A stretch of 64,000 nucleotides of DNA, taken from assembly GCF_000143415.4 (NCBI RefSeq), contig NW_003314279.1, positions 1,416,457-1,480,456 of the forward strand. The letters are read 5' to 3'. Within the stretch, counting starts at the first letter, position 1. Each line of letters opens with the position of its first letter. The DNA comes from Selaginella moellendorffii (lineage: Eukaryota; Streptophyta; Lycopodiopsida; Selaginellales; Selaginellaceae). The position numbers and the translations under genes are program-made. The notes under the pieces were generated by a model. It worked only from the letters and a program-made list of their open reading frames with translations. It was not told the origin of the DNA and did no database searches. Shown piece by piece: positions 1 through 11,435 of the stretch.

Positions 1-1660
1 ATCATTTTGGTGGAGCTGTTGGGGATATTTCAGCCTACAACACATTAGGGAGCTAGTTCCTTAAAATATGCTATATCAAAGTAGAGAGAAAAGAATGAAA
101 TATGCTCAAAGCTTGGAGAATAAAGGATTTATTGTGATAAAATACTTTGGATACCATGAGATAAACAAAAGATTCACACCATTCAACCTTTTCAACACAC
201 AACTAACCACTTTGAAGTGGGAAAATCAATAGAAAGTTCACATTCTCAAGAGAATACATAAACTCCTTAATAATAACGATAAAACAAAAGCTCTCAGTAG
301 TACTCACAACTAGGGATATGCACTCAATATGAAACTCTGGCCAAAGTGAATACCCTTAGAATAAAAGAATACTCAATATTAAAATTGATCAAAGACTTTG
401 TTAAAGAAATAAAAGAAAAATTCTCATCTTCCCACATATACTTAATATCTAAATTAGTATGGGGAGAACAGAAAACACTCAAATTAACACCACATTAAAA
501 ATAAAAATCATAAGAGATACAAATGATTAATATGCCATGAGAAGAAAACAATAATGAGGAAGAAACACTAAGAAAATGAGAAGGTGGTTCAAGTGGAAAA
601 ATAGAAAAATATTAAGAAAAAATAGAAGGTAAAGAGAAAGGATTATATAGCAAATTCAAGGATTGACATCTACTCTATGAAATTTTCACTTCATCTCTAA
701 AACTATCTCCATAATAATTAAGTTTGTTATCACAATTTGAAATCCACTTGAGTTTGTACACATCATCTTCCCATAAATTTAATCCTCACACATTCTTCAA
801 AACTAGATTGCATCATCTATAACTTGCCAATCAATGTCACAATCACACTTCATATCAACAGGAGATCACCAAAAACATGACAAACTGTGTAATCACATCT
901 CACAAAAGCTAAAAACGGCAATATATCAAGGATGGGTGTAACACCAATATAATCATACCTTACAACATCAAAAGCTCAATCTAACAAAGCAACATTAGCA
1001 GCCTCAAGTGACATACTCCTTGATCGATGACAATGTGGTATGGCAAAAAAAAAAGAATGCAATAAAGATAAAAAGGAAGAGCAAATCTAAGCATAGAAAT
1101 AACTAAAATTCTAAATCTTGTAAAGAGCTAATATAAATCTAAATCTAAAAGATAATGAAGAATTAAAAATAAAAAATACAATCCCAAAAACTATAGTAAA
1201 ATATTATTAAAAAGCCTTGCCCTACAAGAATAAATTGCAGTGCCTTTCACCTCCACCAATGTGATTGCTCAAGATATAAGAATAAGTATATTAATTAGGG
1301 TTTAAACCATTGTTTATATACAAGAATGGATGGACCAAATTCAAGTGCAAATTCAAGATATGCTATAGTATTATATTTAGCATATTACCTAATACATATA
1401 TATTTATAGACCTTAGAAAAGTAAAAATTTAATAATAGTCTAATAATTTAGAAACTGAATAAATATATATTGCAAACCATAGTTACTTTTCATTAAGTTG
1501 CTCTTTTGAATAACATTACTATTAAATAAATTAAAAAATGGATTTTCTTATTCAAAATAATTAATATAAATGTTTTGTATAAAATGTAAACACCATCATC
1601 ACATTTTAAAAATCAGCAGGTTCCATTTAGATTGGCAAAATAATCATATATGGAACCAAC
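1..1660. other. AT-rich intergenic DNA, no gene seen
   Basis: No open frame here has recognisable protein character. The stretch is strongly AT-rich. Near 1475-1510 it carries a short motif (an AGTTACTTTT...AAGTTGCTCTT arrangement) that recurs near 4885-4915 and 25612-25645, so at least part is dispersed repeat. Confidence 0.6.
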
Positions 1661-1677
1661 ATACTGGAAATATTGAT

Positions 1678-2860
1678 TTACCTTTTAGAAAGCATATTCT
1701 TTGGACTTTTGATGGGACGATCTTGAAGATTGCGCTGGCAGCTTGAGGGGATCGTTGCTTGGATTAGATGCTTCCCAGGTGACACCAAATTTAGGGCTTC
1801 TGACTTCTTGTGTGACACTCTAGCAGCTTGACGCTGATTTTCATCCGATTTCTGTGGTAAGCAAGCATTAGCTCTTTTTCTTTTTGTCTTTGCTGCTTGG
1901 TGATGGTACTGGAATGAAATGCGTGATCTATTCAAGAAAGAGAGAAAAATGGCAAAAAGGATGAAATACAATGCACGAGAGAATGAAAAAAGAGAGAAAA
2001 AATGGTGAATGCTGTGGGTGCAATGTAGAGCTGCCGCTGCCAATGCAAGAACACTTTCTGCTATCCAGGCCATCACGCCAGGCAGAGTCTAGAGGAATCT
2101 GCTTGCAAGTCCATGGACTTCCTCAAAGACCAGGGAGCCCCGACGCAAAGCTTGGGATTGCCTATGAAACTTGAGTTGAACATGGGGACGTCCAGTGCTT
2201 GTGGAAGCACTCAAGAAAAGTTGTTATATGAGACGTTGAAGAGCAGGAAATCTTTGAGCCTCATTCTGGTCAGCACCGGAGGAATGTTGTCACTGAGCTT
2301 GTTCCTGGACGAGTTGAGTGACACCATCTTTACAATAGAAGGTAGTATGGAACCGGACAGGTGATGGACCCGTCAAGGATGGCAAGGCTGCTCAAGTTGC
2401 TCCGAATTCCACCTTCCAGATAGTTTGATCCCAACAGCAACTTTGAGCACAGACTGTCCAGTATGGTACCTGAGAGCTTATTTCTGCGCCGTGAACTCAT
2501 TCAGTACTTGCAGCTTGTCAATGTCCGTGGGGATCGTTCCAGTCAACTTGTTGTTGTGGATTCTCAACGTCTGGAGATTAGTGAGCTGTGACGGCACCAA
2601 GCCTTTGAAATCGTTGTCGTAAATCTCCAAGATGGTCATACGAGGCAATCCCAAAGACAGCTTGTTGTGGTCGAACGGACTTGCAGTCCTAGTAGACCAG
2701 GATTCCTCCAGAGAGGCTGTTGTTGAGGAGATGAGCTTCTGGAGTCGGCCCCCAGTGCACGAGCCGCTTGGAACCGCTTCAGTGAGAAGATTTGTGGAGA
2801 CGTCGAATATCTCAGTTCAATTAAGCCACCCTTTTGTGCCTACCAACCCTTAAATTTTCT
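1678..2860 (-). pseudogene. Broken LRR receptor-like kinase fragment
   Basis: Read on the minus strand, this block encodes plant-type leucine-rich repeats, for example LTNLQTLRIHNNKLTGTIP at about 2612-2535, followed by LLLGSNYLEGG near 2435 and then the end-of-ectodomain signature FIGNPKLC near 2160-2135. It continues into a hydrophobic Ala/Leu stretch (about 2075-2030) where a transmembrane helix would sit. The repeats are spread over several frames: a shift lies near 2485 (frame changes between TAQK and NKLSGTI), and others lie near 2680-2720 and near 2330. No kinase domain follows. The remaining 3' ORF (about 2076-1678) is basic and lacks kinase motifs. This looks like the C-terminal half of an LRR ectodomain of the LRR-XI/HAESA style left after truncation. 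The family is confident; the subfamily is inference. Confidence 0.8.
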
Positions 2861-2907
2861 TATAGAAAAATGTATATTCATGAAGAGGGTTAGGGTTTTC
2901 ACAACAG

Positions 2908-3453
2908 ATGAGGACCTGTTTGTTCGAGTATTCCCTGCTTGCGCAACAGTGCTCGCCTATGATCGAGGAGGCCTTTGATTATCTGGAGCATGACGAGCCT
3001 CCGCCAATGGACGACGAGCTTCCTCCAAACCCATCATCACCTCCAAAGAGGCAACGCAAGGAACAAGAGCCCCGGGCCGCCAAGGCACGAGAGGAGCCTT
3101 GGGTTGTGGCGCCTCCAGTGGCCACACAGGATGATCCGGATGAAGATCGGAAGCTCCAGGCAGCGATCGCTCCGGCTGTGAGGAAGAAGAGGGGGCGGCC
3201 CCCTGGGAAAGATAACCATGCAGTGTTCCAGCCCGCCCACGAAGGCCTTCCCACCAGCGATGATCTTGAGCTAGCAAAATCGATCAAACCGCCCTGCAAG
3301 ACTTGTGGCGAGCCCTCCAGTTTCAACGACTTTAACAACAAGAAGATCACGCAGCCGCGATACAAGTGTAAGAACAAGGTCTGCTGTAAGCGTGACTCCA
3401 AGTTCCTGTTAAAGGACGAGAAGATCTTGAGGGAGCTTGGTTTGATCATCTAG
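2908..3453 (+). CDS. Small nuclear-type protein with AT-hook and Dof-like zinc motif
   Basis: A single-exon frame of 181 residues opens at ATG 2908 (an alternative ATG lies at 2959). An acidic, Pro-rich N-terminal region (about 20-45) is followed by a basic KRQRKE patch and a canonical AT-hook core, KKRGRPPGK, at about residues 93-101. AT-hooks bind the minor groove of AT-rich DNA. Near residues 131-160 there is a four-cysteine cluster with C-x2-C, then 20 residues, then C-x4-C. The spacer contains NN and ends QPRYKCK, which resembles the Dof finger layout (C-x2-C-x21-C-x2-C with NN and QPR-F/Y-CK). Dof identity is inference: the last cysteine spacing differs and the RYWT-GG tail is missing. 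It could also be a domesticated transposase zinc ribbon. A TTAGGGTTTT telo-box-like motif sits about 20 bp upstream of the ATG. The base composition contrasts sharply with the AT-rich flanks, as for a real gene. Confidence 0.7.
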   Translation: MRTCLFEYSLLAQQCSPMIEEAFDYLEHDEPPPMDDELPPNPSSPPKRQRKEQEPRAAKAREEPWVVAPPVATQDDPDEDRKLQAAIAPAVRKKRGRPPGKDNHAVFQPAHEGLPTSDDLELAKSIKPPCKTCGEPSSFNDFNNKKITQPRYKCKNKVCCKRDSKFLLKDEKILRELGLII

Positions 3454-4557
3454 AGTAATTATTAAATATGATAGTTTTCATGGACCTTTATTTTCCATCT
3501 GGTAAACTTCAACCTTTAAAAAATTAATAGATGATTATTAGCCCCAAGTCATTGGTGCCATGTAAACCCTAAACCCTAAGGTAAATTAACTAAGAAAGTT
3601 TATGCATGAATGTATGATAAAACCACATGCAATTTCCTCCATTGTTTTGTACCTCAAAAACTCTGAATTGGCACAATTTTTCATTCCCAAACTGTTTTCA
3701 TCTTTCTATAATGTGGAGGGAGGATACTAGGGATGAGATAGTCTCTTACCTCATGTCCAACACTCATACCAGAACTTCAAACAATAGTACTTGATATATA
3801 ATCCCAACAGTTGTGAAGAATTGTTCGGATCCAATAGAAAGTTGTTATTGTGTTTTTGAAAGTTTTTTCAGTGTTCCCCTTTCGAGCAGACTCATTCCCA
3901 ATAGTGTTTACATCGGACAACCTTCTATTAGACTCAAGCACCACATGTGATCCGTCACTACACCCATTTCTTCATGCACCTTCTCTTCCTTGACCTCGGA
4001 TCAACTATGACTATAACACCAATATTTATGTTGAGGCACTGAATCTGCTATAAAAGTCTATTGCACAATTTCAGCAAGCTCATTCACCATGAGTGTGATG
4101 GAAATGTTAGCTCCAATTCAGCTCTGCTATGTGCCTTTGTTGTTGTAATCCATAAACACATCTTGTTCTGATTAGCAAAGAAACGGTGGTGTGTGCCTTT
4201 TAAATGACTAGAGAAATTTGAGGTTGAAAGGTAGTGGCTAGTTTTAAATCTTGTGTTGCCGTTGATGACAAACAATCCTCAATTCTGAAATTTCATATAT
4301 CTTGCATTTTGAACACTATTAACAATAACAACTCTAAGTTACAACTTCTTACTGTCTAAATGCCACACTTGAATTGTACAAATTATTTGTCCACTACAAA
4401 ATACCAACATAAGATTAGTATTGATGAAATCCATAAATTTATGAAAATTTTACTTTAACTTATGAACACCAGACCATTTGTGTTTCTGCATTTAAACATG
4501 AAACATTTCAATAGTAACTATTTTAATGAAAAATAAACTTGAAATATTAATATGCAT
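3454..4557. other. Intergenic DNA with a short telomere-like motif
   Basis: No gene is recognised. At 3564-3579 there are two head-to-tail copies of the plant telomere unit (AAACCCT). The rest is AT-rich single-copy-looking sequence. Confidence 0.5.
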
Positions 4558-5631
4558 TAACACTTGGTTTACTAATAGTAGTGTTATTTTTATTTATTAA
4601 TCCAATTGATCAAATGGAAGTTTATAATTATAAAAATTAACTAATAGATGAGAATATACTAGGTAGTGTTTAGGAAATTTTATAAATTATAAACATGTTT
4701 ATAAATAATAAATAAAATATTAATATAAATAAATAACAACAGTTAGATGGAAGAATATCCTAAAATATCCAAAAACAATTTAAGTATATTCACTACCATC
4801 CCATTCCCCTCAGGTTTGATTAAGTAACCAAAACATTATTTATAATATAAAAGTTATAAATGAATACAAATTACTTTATATATTGCCAATAGTAACTTTT
4901 CTTTAAGTTACTCTTCAAGAAGCAATAAAATATGACATATTTTAATTCATGGTTGTGATTATTCTAAAAGTGGACTATATTTAATCATTAAATCAATGTA
5001 GATCATTTAACTACAATGCCTTGAAAGAAATTAAACTTTTTAATGAAATGACAGAAATTTTGGAAGGTAAGGAAAATTATATATTATAAACTAAAATTTA
5101 TATTAGGTATTTGGAACAAAAATATTATTATTTACCAAATGCATATATGGTACATAGTTTTAATTATTTTATAGTAAGTATTAATATTAATATTTTATTT
5201 TGTTTCAGTGTTAAATTATAGTCACCATTGAGCTAATGATATTAAAGTATATTCTTTTAGTGTAATGAATATTTCTAGAATATCCAAGTATATTCTAGGA
5301 TAGTTTTCAATCTAATGGTTGTGACTTTCTCATATTAATTTTTGGTTTGCTTAAGCAAATCTGTGGTAGTGGATATACCTAGAATATGCTTGAATATTCT
5401 AGAATATTCTACCATCTAACGGTTGTTATTCATTTAGATTAATCTTGTATTTATAATTTATAAACTTTCCTAAACACTTTTTAGTATATTCTAGTTTATT
5501 CTACCATCTAATAGTTGATATTCAATAAAATTAATCTTATGTTTATAAATTATAAACAATTTTAAAATTCCATTTGATCAATGAGATTAATAAATAGGAA
5601 TAACACTACTATTAAGCAAACCAAGTGTTGT
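4558..5631. mobile_element. Inverted-repeat DNA element without coding capacity (MITE-like)
   Basis: The left end (AACACTTGGTTTACTAATAG) and the reverse complement of the right end (AACACTTGGTTTGCTTAATA) match, and the similarity continues inward for well over 200 bp on each side. Shared blocks include TAGTAGTGTTATT, ATTGATCAAATGGAA, GTTTAGGAAA, TTTATAAATTATAAA and GTTAGATGG. A candidate 5-bp target duplication TGCAT is present at 4553-4557 and 5632-5636. No transposase frame is visible between the arms, so this is a non-autonomous foldback or MITE-like element. Fragments with the same GAATAT/CTAGAATATTC interior motifs occur near 15290-15345, 46240-46340 and 49570-49660. Confidence 0.75.
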
Positions 5632-6394
5632 TGCATGGAATGCACAGCAAATTATTTTTATAAGTTCTATAATTCTTTTGTAATAAGAGTTAACTAGAAC
5701 TAATATACCTTTTTTATAGTTATTGTTTAAAGAGAAAAAAAAAGTCCATTATTTTACTTGCAGAACTTCATCATTTTCATCAAACATCTATGCTTATTAT
5801 ACCAATAATAAGCAAATTTATCCCAAAAGGATCATTTCTATAGCACCACTTACTCAAAATATCTCTGACTTGATATTTTCTTACTTAGAGAAGCTTTGGG
5901 AATAATAATACACTGTCTCCCAAAGAGCTTACCTAAAGTCTGAAGAGCACAATAAGTACTTCCTTTTTATTCTCTTACATGACATAATAAAATAACACAA
6001 TCTACACATAGAAACACTTTTTTTTTGCAACCTGTTGTTTAATATTTTTCTTTGCAACTAATTTTAATCATTATTCACATGTCGCTATTCCCTTCTGTTG
6101 GTGTCATGGTATCTTGGAGAGGGATAAACTTTTATCAATTAGTACAAATTCTATATTGGATTGAGTTTCTCCTACACAGTGAGATTTAAGCTGAAAAGGT
6201 CCAATGTCAACTTAGTTTTAAAAGTCAACTTATATCCAAGCAAAAACACAAAGCTGCTTAATGCTGCAAATTATTATTATCAATAGTTTATGATATCCCG
6301 TTTCTAATTTTGCGATTATGAAGAAAGTCAACCAAGCTCTATGTAATGTGCTTGAAAAGATTGAACTTGTCAGTCAGGATCGTGGGTACACACA
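5632..6394. other. Intergenic region upstream of the receptor kinase
   Basis: AT-rich with no convincing gene. A 60-residue frame near 5723-5905 is low-complexity and unsupported. The promoter of the kinase at 6395 must lie here, but I see no distinctive element. Confidence 0.4.
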
Positions 6395-8785
6395 ATGAAT
6401 CCCCCCTTTCCAGACGCCCAGCCCTGGATCACCCGAATTGTGATCCTCTTCATCCTGATCCAGGCTTTCCTAGCCGCTGGGAAGCTCCTCATGCACGCAC
6501 AGGACGACGATTTTCCTCTCACCAATGCCGCCAGCAACAAGCTCCACGCCAGGTTCTTATCTCTCATTACTGCCATCCCTCCCAAGCTCACTTACGATGG
6601 AGCCACGGATCCATACTTCCGGGGCCAGGCCATTGTTGACACCTTGTTCCTCCTGGAATCCAATTTCTCGCTGGTTCTCAACCTCTACTTTTACAACGTC
6701 GAGTACTGCGGCCCAAACTTTAGCCCCGACTTTGGTGGCACTGGCAGCAAGCTTCGTGCTGGATTCACGGCTCTCCTGCCGGATCTCCGAGGTCTCATGA
6801 ACTTGAGCTATGGAGCGGCCTATGTCGCCCAAGGACAGTTCCAAGCCGGATACTACATCAAGGGCATGAACTTGAGAGGAACTAATGGATCGTGCTCGTC
6901 TCTCCGGGTGGAAAATTCCACGGATCATATTGGCTACTGCTACGACTACGAAGACACGCGACTGAGTTACAGTGTTTTCGACAGGCTCTACCCGGGTTGC
7001 CGGATTCAATCTGCTACAAAGGCCGAGTACGTGCTGGAGATGCGAGAGGACTGCAACGCTGTGTTTAGCGACACCACTACCAACGAGGTTTTGTGGCAGT
7101 CGAAAACGAAGGGAAGCGGAAGGGACTGCGAGCTTGTTCTTGAAAAGACGGCGACGCTAGCTGTGTATGATCGAAACGGGACTGTCTTGGCGAGGTTTGG
7201 GACGAACAACTCCACGAATGCGTCCTTGTTTGCGGTCCAGGGAGATAGAAACATGGTGATCTATGCCATCAGCAACATGAAGACTCCAAAGGCGGTGTGG
7301 AGCTCACACACTTTCAAAGGCGAGCTTTTGGAAGTTACGATGTGAATCTCTTACATGCTTCTTCTTTCTCACTAGATCCAACTTCTCCGAATGGATCGAC
7401 GCCGCAGCCAAATGGTACCAGCTCTGTTTCGCAGCCTTCGTTTAGCTCCAAGTCGAGGCGAGGGATTCGAACGATTGCAGTCTCCTTAGGAGCATCTCTC
7501 GTTGGAGTGGCACTGGTGATTTTGTGTGTTGTGCTGATTTTGCGAAAGAAAAGAAATCGTAAAGCTAGCAGGGAAGCGTTGAGCTGGCTACCACCCGGTT
7601 CCAAGGCCAGGAAATACTCGTACGAAGAGCTCCAAGAGGCTACCAAAGGATTTCACAAGGACAACTTAGTAGGCAGAGGCGGATTTGCGAGTGTGTACAA
7701 GGTAGGTCTTTGTTTCTTTCTTTCGAGAAGTTCCTCGACTTTTGATCACACACAGGGAGTTATAGACAATCACTTCGTTGCCGTCAAATACTTGACTAGC
7801 TCCGACTTATCAGACAAGGCAAGGCGGGATTTCGAGAACGAGGTGTCTACGATTTGCCTCCTCCAGCACAAGAATGTTGTCAAGCTTTTTGGTTTCTGCT
7901 CTGAGAAAGAGCACAAGCTCATCGTCTGCGAGTTCATCGAGAATGGAAACCTATCGGAGGCTTTGTTTAGTAAGTTTCGCTAGATCCATGAAAGAGTTAT
8001 CATGCTTTCTGTCTCGGCAGGCTCTCCAGACAAAGGTTTGGAGCTAAATTGGACAGCCAGATACAACATCTGTGTGGGAGTTGCACAAGGTCTGGCATAC
8101 TTGCACGGAGAAACATCACAGGCAACCATCGTGCACAGAGACATCAAGGCCCTTAACATCCTTCTAGCAAGCAATCTCGAGGCAAAGATCTCGGACTTCG
8201 GCCTGGCAAGACTGATCCAGGAAGATCGGAGCTATATCAGCACACGAGCAGCAGGAACAGTGTAAGTTTTTTGATGTCCAAAATCTTCAACTTCCATGGA
8301 GATCGTTTCCAGTGGCTATCTAGCTCCAGAGTACGCTCTCTCCGGCCAGCTCACCGAGAAGGCCGATGTCTACTCGTTTGGGATCCTTGTCCTGGAGATC
8401 TTGAGTGGAAGGATAAACATGGATTTCACACTTTTGGATGGCGATTACTTCCTTCTCGAACGGGTGAGTGGTTTTAAACTCTATATCTTCGTCTAAGATC
8501 CTTCTTCCAAACTAGGCGTGGAATGTCTTCCAGAGCGGCCACCTCCGGGAGATGATTGACAAGCGACTGGATGTGGGCGAAGAGAGAGATATTCATGAGA
8601 TGGAGCGCGTGTTCTTGGTGGCTCTCCACTGCACGCAAGCCGGCGGCAGCAAGCGCCCGTCGATGTTTAGAGTGGTGGGAATGCTCATGGGAGACATGGA
8701 AATCGGTGGCACCATCTCCAGGCCTGGCTTCCTCGTTGATCTGAGGCAAAACCTCGAGCAGTCCAAGTCTTTGACCAAAACTTGA
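6395..8785 (+). CDS. Bulb-lectin-type receptor-like kinase
   Basis: A predicted 708-residue plasma-membrane receptor kinase from six exons: 6395-7319, 7376-7701, 7756-7969, 8021-8261, 8313-8463 and 8516-8785. Phases agree at every junction. The first intron (7320-7375, 56 nt) is read as a GC-AG intron; otherwise the frame hits TGA at 7343. Order: N-terminal signal segment (about 13-32, rich in Ile/Leu/Phe), an unnamed ectodomain containing RGQAI and a cysteine pair, a degenerate bulb-type lectin stretch (about 210-295, with [16 protein letters not shown] and [10 protein letters not shown]), a transmembrane helix (about 341-362), then the kinase. Catalytic motifs are intact: P-loop [14 protein letters not shown] lysine, [14 protein letters not shown] and DVYSFG. 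It should therefore be an active Ser/Thr kinase that could sense a carbohydrate or wall ligand. The ligand is unknown. The ectodomain resembles the lectin protein at 16606-17475. Confidence 0.88.
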
Positions 8786-9145
8786 CCACGTTTGCGTTAT
8801 TTAACTGAAGTGGTACTTTTGACTGTGTTCAAATGATCAAAGAAGTCTACTGTGGCAGTGTCGCATGATCGCTGGGAACCAATGCAAAGCCAGGATTTCT
8901 ATTTGATTGGGAAGAAAATGAGCACTAGAAGAAAAAGAGCTCATATACAAATGTCACTTGGAAGTTTGGATGGATTCATCCTATATGCCAATCGCCTCTT
9001 GCACCATGATTTCTGGCAGGATTTCTATGCAATATGTGCATATGCCAGGTGATATTCCCTTCAAGTCTGTGTAAGACCATGCCTCTTGCAAGTGGGATTC
9101 ATTTACCCAATTCAAGATGCTCAATAGCTTTCACCACTTGATCGA
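8786..9145. other. Convergent 3' spacer between the kinase and bHLH genes
   Basis: The kinase and bHLH genes end toward each other here. The 360 bp must hold both 3' untranslated regions. No gene or repeat is evident. Confidence 0.6.
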
Positions 9146-10964
9146 TCATGCAACACAGTTGGAATCGCTAGATCCATCTAGAATCGTGGGACTCAAGCTT
9201 TTCACTAGTGGTTGTACTACTTGCACCTCCTGTTTTACTTCCACGGAAGAAGGTGATGAAGCTTCCACCTGCAAAAACCGTGTTCTTAGATTCCAAAACA
9301 AGAAGAAACAAGATTGATACGTACTTGGGGTGGCGGACTTGACCCAGAAGATTGCGGCTGGGATTCTGGCCCTGGCTCGGCATTGTCCTCCCTGGTTGCT
9401 TTCGGAGCTACTTGGAGTGGCTTGTAAGGAGCTTCGGCTGCTAGAGACGGTGGGAAGAACGCAGGGGCTCCATCCTGACCAGTGTAGCCTCGGAAGGGAT
9501 GCATTCCTGGAGTTGCGTACTGAGCAAACGGCCTCTCCACGGTGGAGCTAGGAGGAGAAAAGTATGGGAAGTAACCAGCGGCTGGCGGCCTGTTTGCAAA
9601 CATTGCGTAAGGATGAATGCCGTAAGGCGGCGGAAGAGGCAAACCGGGAGGAAGGAAAGGAATTGGCGGTGGTGGAATTTGCGAGCCTTGCGTTGGTGGT
9701 GCTTGAGGCTGCTGCTGCTGCTGCTGCTGTTGTGGCTGAGAGGATGGAGGAGCTGCTGGTGATGGAGACGAAGAGACGAGAGGAGGAGGACCAGCAGCAG
9801 CGGGTGCTGCTGGGACTGGGAGAGGATATGGAAATGCGGACGCACCGAGCATGAGAGAGGGATCCACCGGCCACGACAGCGCGAGCCGGAGTCTCTGTTG
9901 GAGTTGCGAGTTGAGTTGGTCCGTCTCGGACTTGAGAAAAGCTTTCTCTTCTCTTAGCTCGCTCTTCTCCTGTGACAGCTGAAATAGAAACAAGCCGGTC
10001 CGTCGACAAGTTGAACCAGGAAAAGAGAAAAACTTACGTCGCGGGATTCATCCAAAAGTGCTGCATGCTCTTTCTTTAGCCGCTTCACCACGGCTCGTAG
10101 CTCGTTTAGTTCCTGAACACTATCGCTCAAAATTGTTGCTTTGTCATTTTTAGGCCTGTCTGGATCTGGAGCAACCAAGGAAGAGACGAAATAAGATGGT
10201 GAAAGACGAGAGTCGAGATACGGCACCTAATGCACTGGCGAGCTCGGTAAATTGCTCGTTGAGCTTGTCCCTTCGCAACTTCTCCCTGTCCGCCTTGTGG
10301 ACTCTCCTCACGGATGCAAGGTCACCCGCATCGTTTGCAGCGGATCCACACCTTAGCCTGGAAAGATTGAAAACTAGTATCAGATGCGAGAAGAGGAACG
10401 AGGAAGAACAAAAAACTACAGCCACAAAGAAAAGGAAAACGTTTGCAAGAATTTAGCAAACGTGGATCAACCAAAGGAAGGCATGGTGCATGGAAGAGAA
10501 CCACAAACCAAAGGAAAACGTTTGCAAGAATTCAGCGTGGATCAATCAAACAAAGGCATCGCGAATGGAAGAAAACCACAAAAACAAAAGACAACGTTCG
10601 CGCATTCGTCAAGAAAGAAAAAAAAAGAAAAAAGGAACGAAGAATTCGCATCACTCCAGGATCAAGCAAACGACGAAATCTCCAGGAAATGTTAAGAGCG
10701 ATAGAGTTACCCCGGCTGGTCGGCTTGTGGTTGGAATTGCTGTGGCGGAAACTCTTGGAGGCCAGCGGGAGGAGAATCATCGAAACCAGCAACCATAGCT
10801 TGATGGAACGCCTGATCGATGAAAGCATCCTGGCCCAGCGGAGGCAAATCCGGCGCGTAGAGATGCTGCTGCTGCTGCTGCTGCTGCTGTGGCTGATTTT
10901 GCTGCCCGCCTTCTTCCTCGTCGGACAGCAGCGTCCAAGTCGCGTTCTCTCCGGGAATCTCCAT
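9146..10964 (-). CDS. bHLH transcription factor, bHLH121/URI-like (subgroup IVb)
   Basis: A nuclear DNA-binding factor of 429 residues from five exons (minus strand): 10964-10711, 10357-10227, 10165-10038, 9978-9325 and 9268-9146, all phases consistent. The basic helix region reads VRRVHKADREKLRRDKLNEQ, followed after an intron by PDRPKNDKATIL (loop and helix 2). A long leucine-zipper-like helix follows, with KKEHAALLDESRD, LSQEKSELREEK and LKSETDQLNSQLQQRLR. The DPDRPKNDKATIL and DESR...LSQEK...LREEK...LKS signatures match Arabidopsis bHLH121 (URI), bHLH11 and bHLH47, which act in iron homeostasis; the iron role is inference by family. The C-terminal half is Pro/Gln-rich with a poly-Gln run (codons near 9710-9735), and a second poly-Gln run lies in exon 1 (about 10863-10890). 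The ATG at 10964 is the first methionine codon of the frame. Confidence 0.9.
10411..10612 (-). repeat. Tandem repeat inside bHLH intron 1
   Basis: Two full copies and one partial copy of a unit of roughly 75-88 bp (10411-10498, 10499-10573, 10574-10612) share AACCACAAA, AAAGGAAAACGTTTGCAAGAA and GTGGATCAA blocks. They lie within the first bHLH intron (10358-10710, 353 nt), which explains why that intron is several times longer than its neighbours. Confidence 0.7.
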
Positions 10965-11435
10965 CACTCTAATCACTTGACTGTGACACACCGCCGCCCA
11001 TCCATTCTCCTCGTCCTAAAAGCAACAACCAAAACTAATGCGTCTCGTTGCCCAGCAAGCTTCCAATCAATCAGTCAATTGCTATGGCCGATCCATGCTC
11101 GTCCACGAGCCGCCGCGAGCGAATTCTCCATGCCGCCACGGATTGATACCTCGTTCCGGTCGATCGATCCATGCCCGCCCCGCAACGCCGACGCCACAGC
11201 CAATGGGGAGCCCAAAACCCTATAATTGTTTTACTTGCATTGCTTGTCCATGACATTTACTCTCTCTCTTCCTCTTTTTGAGAGCATTGACCTTCGAGCA
11301 AATCTGCGTGCGTAGTACTACAGTGCTTCTTTCGAGAGAATGTTGCTTCCCTTCTTCGAGATTGACAAACGCTCATCAAGTTCTTGACAAGTTCTTGAGC
11401 AGAACAAGACAAAGAATGATTTCCACTGAAATATC
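10965..11435. other. Upstream region of bHLH and 3' flank of PGK
   Basis: No gene is supported. The stretch lies between the bHLH start (minus) and the PGK stop (minus), so it holds the bHLH promoter and 5' leader. A possible leader intron ends near 11017 (polypyrimidine then AG on the minus strand), but this is not proven. Confidence 0.45.

Noticed and set aside
5723-5905. A 60-residue frame that could be a small peptide
   Set aside because: Low complexity, no signal peptide or homology cue, and AT-rich surroundings make it unsupported.
9548-10009. Opposite- and alternate-frame proteins with Ser- or Leu-rich repeats across the bHLH gene
   Set aside because: They are shadows created by the CAG/CTG repeats; the reconstructed bHLH exons explain the sequence.
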